DNA of 5,489 bases from Rhodospirillales bacterium. GTDB lineage: Bacteria; Pseudomonadota; Alphaproteobacteria; Rhodospirillales; JAPHTL01. Positions 1 to 5,489 of this stretch are shown in pieces. Below the pieces are notes generated by a model that saw only the letters and a list, made by a program, of their open reading frames with translations, ran no database searches and was not told the origin of the DNA. Location of the stretch: positions 1 to 5,489 of the forward strand of contig JAPHTL010000141.1 in the NCBI GenBank assembly GCA_026193355.1, in the 5' to 3' direction. Position 1 is the first letter of the stretch. Every line of letters starts with the position of its first letter. The translations under genes were made by a program, and so were the position numbers.

Positions 1-63
1 GTTGAGATTGTAATCGTACCCCTGAACGGAATATCCGGGGGCGGGGCGGCCGAGGATGCCTAG
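1..63 (+). CDS. Possible C-terminal end of a plus-strand gene (partial)
   Basis: Frame 1 is open from the window edge for 20 codons and stops at TAG 61-63. The tail reads VEIVIVPLNG followed by a Gly/Ala-rich end finishing E-D-A. The VEIVIVPL stretch resembles the last beta strand of OmpA/MotB-like peptidoglycan-binding domains, which often end in an 'RRVEIVI'-type sequence, but that is a memory-based guess from about eight residues. If real, the gene converges on msrB and the two stop codons share the CTAG at 60-63. A short open frame at a window edge can easily be chance, so the existence of the gene is uncertain and the family assignment more so. Confidence 0.35.
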   Translation, partial: VEIVIVPLNGISGGGAAEDA

Positions 64-500
64 GCATCATCCCCTGTTGTTTCGCCATCCTGATCATTGG
101 GAATGGCGTCGGAAATCAGTTTCAACGACAGGGAATTGATGCAATAGCGCTTTCCCGTCGGCGCTGGCCCGTCATCGAACACATGTCCAAGATGTGAGTC
201 ACATGCGGCGCAGACAACTTCCGTCCTGCGCATGAAAAGGCTGTTGTCGGGAACAGCGTTGACCGCGTTGGGCGCGAGGGGTTCCCAATAGCTGGGCCAT
301 CCTGTTCCAGAGTCGAATTTCGCCCTGGATGAGAAAAGAGGCGTTCCGCAGCATGTGCAAACGTAGGTTCCCGGCGTCTTGTCGTTCCAGTACGCGCCGG
401 TAAAGGCGCGCTCCGTTCCTTTCCTGCGGCAGACGTGGAACTCCTCCTGGCTGAGAATCGCCCGCCACTGGTCATCTGTTTTTATGTTCTTTTCGGCCAT
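60..500 (-). CDS. msrB: Peptide-methionine (R)-S-oxide reductase MsrB
   Basis: A 146-residue protein of usual MsrB length. It reduces the R epimer of methionine sulfoxide in proteins, normally with thioredoxin as reductant. There is no signal peptide, so it should be cytoplasmic. Two CxxC pairs, Cys48/Cys51 and Cys97/Cys100, form the family's structural zinc site. The active-site sequence RYCINS carries the catalytic Cys120, with Arg118 and Asn122 beside it. Conserved Trp68 (GTGWPSYW) and His103/His106 (SHLGHVF) complete the pocket. The resolving Cys often found as SGCGWPS is Thr66 here, and Cys24 (EFHVCRRKGTE) may replace it. The C-terminal tail after about residue 131 is acidic and probably disordered. 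The ATG at 500 is preceded only by a weak GAG-containing site. The upstream small ORF ends 13 bases earlier, which suggests a shared transcript and perhaps translational coupling. Confidence 0.96.
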   Translation of the reverse strand: MAEKNIKTDDQWRAILSQEEFHVCRRKGTERAFTGAYWNDKTPGTYVCTCCGTPLFSSRAKFDSGTGWPSYWEPLAPNAVNAVPDNSLFMRRTEVVCAACDSHLGHVFDDGPAPTGKRYCINSLSLKLISDAIPNDQDGETTGDDA

Positions 501-513
501 TCACCAATTCTCG

Positions 514-666
514 TCAGTTACGCGCTGCGAGCGAAATTGTCAGTGCGGGATCTTCCTTCCACAGGTGCAGCCACTCGTTCGGTGTCGCTTCGCGTTCCTT
601 ACCGTTCCGCAGATGCACCCAGAGGCTGCCATTACGCTTTACACGATAACTGGTGATTGCGCTCAT
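514..666 (-). CDS. Small hypothetical protein, 50 aa, upstream of msrB
   Basis: ATG at 666-664, 50 codons, TGA at 516-514. The protein starts MSAITSYRVKRNGSLWVHLR and ends in LTISLAARN. It has three Trp residues (16, 32, 36), is rich in charged residues, and has no membrane segment or signal peptide. I do not recognise the family. Support for a real gene: an AAGGAG ribosome binding site 7 bases before the ATG, a candidate promoter further upstream, only 13 bases to the msrB start on the same strand, and no conflicting gene on the other strand. The alternating Tyr-Arg-Val-Lys and Trp-Val-His-Leu pattern followed by a turn suggests a small beta hairpin, then a helix around TPNEWLHLWKED. A role in methionine-sulfoxide repair is only a guess from position. 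Confidence 0.7.
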   Translation of the reverse strand: MSAITSYRVKRNGSLWVHLRNGKEREATPNEWLHLWKEDPALTISLAARN

Positions 667-673
667 TGTCGTT

Positions 674-679
674 CTCCTT
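674..679 (-). promoter_or_regulatory. Ribosome binding site of the 50-aa ORF
   Basis: The minus strand reads AAGGAG, then 7 bases (AACGACA), then the ATG at 666. This is a near-perfect Shine-Dalgarno sequence at ideal spacing. It is clearly better than the weak site in front of msrB, so ribosomes may load mainly here. Confidence 0.8.
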
Positions 680-713
680 CTCAGCAACAATACCCGACAA
701 AAATGATTGGGTA

Positions 714-742
714 ATTCAAGTGGTAAATTTGAGATGAGTCAA
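714..742 (-). promoter_or_regulatory. Candidate sigma-70 promoter for small ORF-msrB
   Basis: On the minus strand TTGACT (742-737) is followed after 17 bases by TTGAAT (719-714). The -35 matches TTGACA at five of six positions and the -10 matches TATAAT at four of six. A start near 707 would give a leader of about 40 bases ending in the strong RBS. The prediction rests on consensus alone. Confidence 0.4.
729..742. promoter_or_regulatory. FNR/FixK-type operator candidate
   Basis: TTGAG-ATGA-GTCAA is a symmetric 14-bp site matching the TTGA-N6-TCAA core recognised by the CRP/FNR family (FNR, FixK, Anr). It matches the FNR consensus TTGAT-N4-ATCAA at eight of ten defined positions. It covers the candidate -35 element of the minus-strand promoter, a position more typical of repression than of activation. 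It lies about 255 bases before the kinase start. A chance match is possible, and no regulator gene is visible here. Confidence 0.4.
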
Positions 743-985
743 CATCAAAAAGCACGATTCCAGAAAAAACCAATCAAAATAGTCGGATTTATGGGTTTCG
801 CCCATGCTGCTGTTCACATAACCTTCTGATGAATCGGACCTTTTCACCGGCGTGACGCTCAATCATTTTTTAAAATTCGTTGATGATTTAGGATGAAATC
901 AGGCAATGGGCGTACAATCTTTGGTTCAAGGCGCCTGCGCCATCCTGTGACTCATTGCCAAGTGCCGGACGATTAACCCGCTGAC

Positions 986-990
986 AGAGG
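986..990 (+). promoter_or_regulatory. Ribosome binding site of the hybrid kinase
   Basis: AGAGG lies 4 bases before the ATG at 995. The spacing is short but acceptable. An in-frame TAA at 974-976, with no ATG, GTG or TTG between it and 995, excludes a start further upstream, so this site fixes the start. Confidence 0.6.
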
Positions 991-994
991 TCCT

Positions 995-3900
995 ATGCAG
1001 AGCAAGAGATACAAAAGAGCATCCTGGGTCACCGCGGTGCTTACGGTCCTGGCGACCATTGCCCTGTTTCTTTATGGCGACGCCCTGATCAAAAGGGTGC
1101 AGAACGTTCAGGGCAACTGGACGAATTACAGTCAGAACGCCATTCAGTTTTCCGAAGCTCTTGACGCTATCCATACACACATGGGCTATGGCGGCCTCAT
1201 CCACAATTTCAAGAACCTTGTCCTGCGCCGGAACGAGTCACTGATTGCGGTTGTTGAGGGTGACGTAGAGGAGGTTCGTCGGGCGATCAGCTTGCTTCGA
1301 AGTATGGACCTGAATGAGGCCGAAGCCCTGGCCCTGGAAAATGTCAGGAGCACCGTCGACGCCTATGCAGGCAACATTGCAGTCGTTCGCGAAGCGATCG
1401 ATGCGGGGTTATCCCCGGAGGAGATCGACACGCTTGTTGCTGTGGACGACCGGTCGGCGCTGAAAGGCTTGTCGGTTTTTGACGTCAACATCGAGACTAA
1501 CCGGTTGAGAGTCGGCAACGACACGGAGTTGGCGGTCGCCGACAATATACGGTTCCTCAAATACGGTTACATTCTGTTACCCATCATCATCGGTATCGGC
1601 GGGTTGCTCATTCTGTTCCTGCGCTGGTCCTTGCGTGCGGAACACGCGGCGCAAAGGGCCCTGCGCGATATCGACCTCATGTTCCGTGGCGCGCCAGACT
1701 CGATGCTTGCGGTCGGCCCCGATGGGCGCATTCGTTACGCCAACGAGCAGGCATCGAAAGTTTTCGGTTACGCGCCCAAAGATCTGGAAGGCATGCAGAT
1801 CGAGAAACTCATTCCTGAACGCTTTCGCAAGACGCATCTGCTTTATCGCGAGAAATACAATGAATCTCCGGACCACAGGATGATGGGGGCCGGGTTGGAA
1901 CTGTACGCTGTCAGTAAAGACGGGGCGGAGTTTCCGGTCGACGTGGCTCTCAGCCACGTCCAGCGTGACGATGAAACGATCATCATGGCAACCGTCGTCG
2001 ATATCACGGCGCGCAAGGCTGCGGAGACAGAACTGCGCCAGAGCGAGGAACGGTTGCAAAAATCCCAGGCCATCGCAGGGGTTGGCACCTGGGACTGGGA
2101 TATTGTTGGCGGCGGGCTGGTCTGGTCGGATGAGATCTACCGGATTTTCGGCCTGAAGCCACAGGAGTTCGACGCCACCTACGAGGCGTTTCTCACGTAC
2201 CTGCATCCCGATGATGTTGGAAAGGTGACATCAGCCGTGAATGCCGCCGTTGCCGGTGATGCGCCCTACGCCGTTGATCATCGTATTGTGCGGCCCGACG
2301 GAACGATACGTTTTGTTCATGAAGCGGGCGAGGTCTTTCGCGGAACGGACAATGCTCCGCTTCGCATGATTGGCGTGGTTCATGATGTGACCGAACGCGA
2401 AGAGGCTGAGCGCGCCCGCAAGGCGGCCGAGGAACGCCTGCGTGAGGCGATTGAAACCATCCCTGAAGGTTTCGTCATCTACGATGCCGATGACCGCCTG
2501 ATTCTGTCGAACGAGGCTTATCGGGATATTTATGCAGAATCCGCCCCCGCAATTGTACCGGGTGCGACATTCGAGGAGATCATTCGTTACGGCGTTGAAC
2601 ACGGCCAGTATGTAGAGGCTGGGACCGATCATGAGGCGCAGGAAACGTGGATAGCCGACCGGGTCATGTCGCACAAAAACCCGAAGGGCGTTCGCGAGCA
2701 GCTTCTGGGGAATGGGCGATGGCTGAGGATTGAGGAACGCAAGACCGCGGGCGGCGGCATCGTCGGAATTCGCGCCGATATCACTGAACTGAAGGCCAAG
2801 GAAGCGGCCCTGATCCGGGGCAATCGCATTCTGTCCGTCCTCAGCAAATCAAGCGAGACCCTCCTGCAGGCCAGGACGGAGGATGATCTGCTGTTGGAAA
2901 TCTGTCGTCTTGTCGTCGATGTTGGCGGCTACAAAATGGTATGGATCGGCTATGCGCAGGATGATGCGGATAAAAGCGTCAAACCTGTCGCGTCTTACGG
3001 CGACGAAGGGTATGTGGATGGCATAAAGGTTTCTTACGCGGACAACGTTCATGGCCAGGGTTTGGTGGGCACGGCGATTCGTGAGGCGCGCCCTTGCGTG
3101 ATGGAAGTTGACGACGATCGTCTGGCCCCCTGGCGGGCGGCGACCGAGGCGCGGGGCTATAAATCCGGGGTCGGCGTTCCCCTTCTGCGCGACGGCAGGG
3201 CATTCGGTGCTTTCAACATCTATGCTGCCGAATCGGACGCTTTCGATGAGGGCGAGGTCCGTCTTCTCATGGATTTGGCCAACAATCTTGCCTACGGCAT
3301 AAATTCGCTACGGCAAGCCGAGGTCCGGAAGCAGGCGGAAGAGGCCCTTCGCAACAGCGAAGAGCACATGAAAAGCATTGTATCCAGCGCTGTCGATGGA
3401 ATCATTGTCATCGATGAAAAGGGGCTGGTCGATTTGTTCAGCCCCAGCGCGGAAAAGATATTCGGCTATGTCGCCGCCGAGGTTGTCGGCCGGAACATCA
3501 AGATGCTGATGCCGCAGCCATACAAGGACGAACACGACGGCTACCTGTCCAACTATATGGAGAGGGGCGAGAAGAAGATCATCGGCATCGGCCGTGAAGT
3601 TGAAGGCTTGCGCAAGGATGGTCGTCGGTTCCCGATGGACCTTGCGGTTTCCGAGATGACCGTCGGGGATCGGCGCAAGTTCCTGGGAACCGTCCGCGAT
3701 ATTTCCGAGCGGGTAGCGGCCGAAACCGCCCTGCGCGAAAGCGAAGACCGCCTGAGCCGGATCATGGAAACCAGTCCGATCGGCACAACCATTGTGTCGA
3801 GTGACGGAAAGTTCGAATTCGTCAACGCCCGCATGGCTGAAATGCTTGGGACGGACGAGGAAACGCTGCTGGATTCAGAGGCGAGGGATTTCTATTTCAA

Positions 3901-5489
3901 CCCGGGTGACCGCGATTACATCAAGGAAATTCTGCAAGAGGAGGGGCGTCTTCAGGATCGGGAGGTGAAGATGCTCCGGTCCGATGGAACGCCCTTCTGG
4001 GGGCTTGTCAGCTTCGAGCCGACAGAAGCAGGCGCGGACAGGTTCTACGGCTGGGTCTATGACATCACGGAACGCAAGATCGCCGAGCAGGAGTTGCAAT
4101 CCAGTCGGGAAATACTCGAGCGCCAGGCCTCCGACCTGCGCGACCTTGCAGAGGAAAGCGCCCTTGAGCGTGAACGCGCCGAGGCGGCGACACAGGCCAA
4201 AAGTGAGTTCCTGGCCAATATGAGCCATGAGATCAGAACGCCGATGAACGCCATCATCGGGCTGAGTCACCTCGCCATGGGCACGGAACTTACCCCAAAG
4301 CAGCACGATTATCTGAGCAAGATCAGCCATTCGTCGCAATCGCTATTGGGGATCATCAATGACATCCTGGACTTTTCGAAAATCGAAGCCGGTAAGCTGG
4401 AAATTGAGACGGTTCCGTTCGATCTGCGGGAGGTCATGGATAATGTGATCAACATGATCTCCGTCCGTACGGAAGAGAAAGGGCTGGAACTTTATGTCTC
4501 GGTCGATCCGGACGTCCCATCAACCTTGATCGGCGACGGACTTCGTCTTGGGCAGGTTCTTATCAACCTTTCCAACAATGCCGCCAAGTTTACCGACGAA
4601 GGCGAGATCGTTGTTTCCGCCGAGTTGTTATGGCGTGATGGTGATCGGGCGAAAATAGGGTTTTCCGTCCGCGATACGGGGATTGGCCTGACGGAGGATC
4701 AGAAGAAAAAGCTGTTCATGGCATTTACCCAGGCCGATGGTTCAACCACACGCAAATATGGTGGCACGGGCCTTGGGTTGAGTATCAGTCGCCAACTGGT
4801 GGAGCAAATGGGCGGCGCGATCGATGTTGAAAGCGAGCCTGGTGTCGGCAGTTCATTCAGCTTCTCCATCGTTTGCGGGGTTGACCCGGAAGCCGATCAG
4901 GAACGGCATTTTGATATTCCAGAACCATTACGCTCCAAACGTATTCTTGTGGTGGATGACAGCGAAACGGCGCGCGACATCCTTGAGCGGCAGCTAAGAC
5001 AGTTCGGCTTTGATGTTGTTTCTGCAGCATCGGGTGAGGAGGGCATTGCCACTCTGAAGGCTGCCTCCGAACAAGGTGAGCCCTTCGATCTTGCGCTTCT
5101 GGATTGGCAGATGCCCGGTATTGACGGCATTGAGACGGCGAAGACTATCCAGGGCGATCGCAATCTGTCGAAAACGCCCAAGGTCCTCATGATTTCCGCC
5201 TACGACAAGGGGGATCTTGGTGAAGTCGCCGGCGATGCCGGGCTTGATGTGGTTTTGAACAAACCTGTTACTGCCTCAAGCCTTCTTGATGCCGTCATGA
5301 CGGCATTCGGTCTTGAAGTTATATCCAGAGTGGATTCTGTGGCGGCCGAAGAAGCCGCTGCCGCTGTCAATGTAATTGGAGCCAGATTGCTCGTTGTTGA
5401 TGACAATGAGATTAATCGGCAGGTCGCCAGGGAAATTCTTGAACAGGCTGGTGTGCGGGTCACGCTTGCCGATAACGGCCGGATAGCGA
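995..5489 (+). CDS. Membrane hybrid sensor histidine kinase, 5 PAS + GAF, FixL-like heme PAS, HisKA-HATPase-REC-REC (partial, 3' end cut off)
   Basis: At least 1498 codons, still open at the window edge. TM1 is about residues 10-28, after a basic start, and TM2 about 190-209. The periplasmic part between them contains GYGGLIHNFKNLVLR (64-78). There is no HAMP domain; PAS1 (223-340) follows TM2 directly. PAS2 (352-468, PAS_3 type with GTWDWD), PAS3 (482-599, with IPEGFVIYDADDRL), GAF (610-772), PAS4 (789-906, FixL-like, His847/Arg867) and PAS5 (917-1028) come next. A charged coiled coil leads to HisKA (1070-1138) with phospho-acceptor His1078 in SHEIRTPMN. HATPase shows the N box (Asn1195, NAAKFT), DTGIGL (1227-1232) and YGGTGLGLS (1255-1263). 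REC1 (1315-1434) has Asp1321/Asp1322, phospho-acceptor Asp1370, Ser1401 and Lys1423. REC2 begins at 1463 (Asp1469/Asp1470) and is truncated. All visible catalytic residues are intact, so it should autophosphorylate and pass phosphate along a His-Asp relay. The signal is unproven; heme-bound gas via PAS4 is the best guess. Confidence 0.95.
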   Translation, partial: MQSKRYKRASWVTAVLTVLATIALFLYGDALIKRVQNVQGNWTNYSQNAIQFSEALDAIHTHMGYGGLIHNFKNLVLRRNESLIAVVEGDVEEVRRAISLLRSMDLNEAEALALENVRSTVDAYAGNIAVVREAIDAGLSPEEIDTLVAVDDRSALKGLSVFDVNIETNRLRVGNDTELAVADNIRFLKYGYILLPIIIGIGGLLILFLRWSLRAEHAAQRALRDIDLMFRGAPDSMLAVGPDGRIRYANEQASKVFGYAPKDLEGMQIEKLIPERFRKTHLLYREKYNESPDHRMMGAGLELYAVSKDGAEFPVDVALSHVQRDDETIIMATVVDITARKAAETELRQSEERLQKSQAIAGVGTWDWDIVGGGLVWSDEIYRIFGLKPQEFDATYEAFLTYLHPDDVGKVTSAVNAAVAGDAPYAVDHRIVRPDGTIRFVHEAGEVFRGTDNAPLRMIGVVHDVTEREEAERARKAAEERLREAIETIPEGFVIYDADDRLILSNEAYRDIYAESAPAIVPGATFEEIIRYGVEHGQYVEAGTDHEAQETWIADRVMSHKNPKGVREQLLGNGRWLRIEERKTAGGGIVGIRADITELKAKEAALIRGNRILSVLSKSSETLLQARTEDDLLLEICRLVVDVGGYKMVWIGYAQDDADKSVKPVASYGDEGYVDGIKVSYADNVHGQGLVGTAIREARPCVMEVDDDRLAPWRAATEARGYKSGVGVPLLRDGRAFGAFNIYAAESDAFDEGEVRLLMDLANNLAYGINSLRQAEVRKQAEEALRNSEEHMKSIVSSAVDGIIVIDEKGLVDLFSPSAEKIFGYVAAEVVGRNIKMLMPQPYKDEHDGYLSNYMERGEKKIIGIGREVEGLRKDGRRFPMDLAVSEMTVGDRRKFLGTVRDISERVAAETALRESEDRLSRIMETSPIGTTIVSSDGKFEFVNARMAEMLGTDEETLLDSEARDFYFNPGDRDYIKEILQEEGRLQDREVKMLRSDGTPFWGLVSFEPTEAGADRFYGWVYDITERKIAEQELQSSREILERQASDLRDLAEESALERERAEAATQAKSEFLANMSHEIRTPMNAIIGLSHLAMGTELTPKQHDYLSKISHSSQSLLGIINDILDFSKIEAGKLEIETVPFDLREVMDNVINMISVRTEEKGLELYVSVDPDVPSTLIGDGLRLGQVLINLSNNAAKFTDEGEIVVSAELLWRDGDRAKIGFSVRDTGIGLTEDQKKKLFMAFTQADGSTTRKYGGTGLGLSISRQLVEQMGGAIDVESEPGVGSSFSFSIVCGVDPEADQERHFDIPEPLRSKRILVVDDSETARDILERQLRQFGFDVVSAASGEEGIATLKAASEQGEPFDLALLDWQMPGIDGIETAKTIQGDRNLSKTPKVLMISAYDKGDLGEVAGDAGLDVVLNKPVTASSLLDAVMTAFGLEVISRVDSVAAEEAAAAVNVIGARLLVVDDNEINRQVAREILEQAGVRVTLADNGRIA
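3359..3712 (+). other. PAS4: FixL-like heme-binding PAS domain within the kinase
   Basis: Residues 789-906. From recalled sequences of FixL (Bradyrhizobium His200/Arg220; Sinorhizobium His194/Arg214), the alignment needs no gaps. MPQPYKDEHDGYL holds His847 at the proximal heme-ligand position. IIGIGRE puts Arg867 exactly 20 residues later, where FixL has the distal Arg that contacts bound oxygen. RKDG and FPM-D-LAV-SEM follow; Leu883 and Val885 sit at the FixL Leu236/Ile238 positions, and Ile862 at Ile215. The heme-propionate contacts differ in part: FixL Arg206 is Asn853 and His214 is Lys861. The known role of this fold is reversible oxygen binding that inhibits the kinase. Heme binding here is inferred, not shown. 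Confidence 0.75.

Larger units (their letters stand above)
694..786. repeat. Inverted repeat of two 17-bp arms bracketing the promoter region
   Basis: The left arm 694-710 reads CCGAC-AAAAA-TGATTGG. The right arm 770-786 reads CCAATCA-AAATA-GTCGG. The outer five and inner seven bases pair perfectly as inverted copies; the central five are A/T-rich but mostly do not pair. The arms are 59 bases apart and enclose the candidate promoter and the FNR-like site. They could be paired protein-binding sites or coincidence. Confidence 0.35.
667..994. other. Divergent intergenic region between the msrB operon and the kinase gene
   Basis: These 328 bases separate divergent genes and are visibly more AT-rich than the flanking coding DNA. 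The half nearer the small ORF holds its RBS, a candidate promoter, an FNR/FixK-like palindrome and two inverted arms. The half nearer the kinase holds a small ATGGG-TTTCG-CCCAT hairpin (791-805) and an AATCAT/ATGATT inverted pair (861-866 and 883-888). I found no convincing sigma-70 or sigma-54 promoter for the kinase: a TACAAT at 913-918 has no matching -35 at proper spacing. I found no tRNA or recognisable ncRNA. Confidence 0.8.

Noticed and set aside
19..40. CCCC...GGGG and CGGA-ATA-TCCG as an msrB terminator
   Set aside because: The stems are short and compete with each other, and no T-run follows on the minus strand. The stretch may be coding on the plus strand.
379..714. Open 111-codon frame on the plus strand
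   Set aside because: It runs antisense across msrB and the small ORF. The msrB frame is certain, and this frame has no plausible domain.
791..805. Hairpin ATGGG-TTTCG-CCCAT as a terminator
   Set aside because: The stem is only 5 bp, with no adjacent T-run on either strand, and no gene ends there.
734..829. 31-codon plus-strand ORF (MSQHQKARF...) in the intergenic region
   Set aside because: There is no convincing ribosome binding site, it overlaps the regulatory signals of the divergent operon, and it resembles nothing I know.
861..888. AATCAT/ATGATT inverted pair as an operator
   Set aside because: The arms are six bases and AT-rich with a 16-base gap, as expected by chance in AT-rich DNA, and they do not match the FNR spacing.
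880..918. TTGATG (880-885) and TACAAT (913-918) as a kinase promoter
   Set aside because: The spacing is 27 bases, far from 16-18, and no other hexamer pair fits well.
1577..2206. Open 209-codon frame on the minus strand
   Set aside because: It lies fully antisense to PAS1 and PAS2 of the kinase, whose domain motifs are continuous. It has no recognisable family and is explained by codon bias.
3875..4339. Open 154-codon frame on the minus strand
   Set aside because: It is antisense to PAS5 and HisKA, shows no known motif, and is a shadow of the kinase frame.

Overview
The window looks like chromosomal DNA of a moderately GC-rich proteobacterium. An alphaproteobacterium, perhaps of the Rhodospirillales type, fits best, judging by codon use, the PAS/GAF styles and a FixL-like PAS domain. 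This placement is from memory of similar proteins and was not computed.

Layout. Bases 1-63 may hold the last 20 codons of a plus-strand gene whose stop overlaps that of the next gene. Minus-strand genes follow: msrB (60-500), encoding peptide-methionine (R)-S-oxide reductase, and upstream of it a 50-residue unrecognised small ORF (514-666) with a strong ribosome binding site; the two probably form one transcript. Bases 667-994 are a divergent intergenic region. It carries a plausible minus-strand promoter, a TTGA-N6-TCAA palindrome of the FNR/FixK type overlapping its -35 element, and a pair of inverted 17-bp arms bracketing both. From 995 to the right edge runs one uninterrupted plus-strand reading frame of at least 1498 codons, cut off by the window end. 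It encodes a membrane-anchored hybrid sensor histidine kinase.

The kinase. Domain order is TM1, a periplasmic region of about 160 residues, TM2, PAS1, PAS2, PAS3, GAF, PAS4, PAS5, a coiled-coil linker, HisKA (His1078), HATPase, REC1 (Asp1370), and the start of REC2. The main observation is that PAS4 aligns without gaps to the heme-binding PAS domain of the rhizobial oxygen sensor FixL. It keeps the proximal heme His (His847), the distal Arg exactly 20 residues later (Arg867) and the surrounding IIGIGR and FPM-x-LAV elements. The protein is therefore a candidate heme-based gas or redox sensor placed inside a phosphorelay kinase with several other input domains.

How the parts may fit together. 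A methionine-sulfoxide repair gene and a putative oxygen/redox sensor kinase share one intergenic region that contains an FNR/FixK-like site. This suggests, but does not prove, control by oxygen or oxidative state. Which response genes the kinase serves cannot be seen here.
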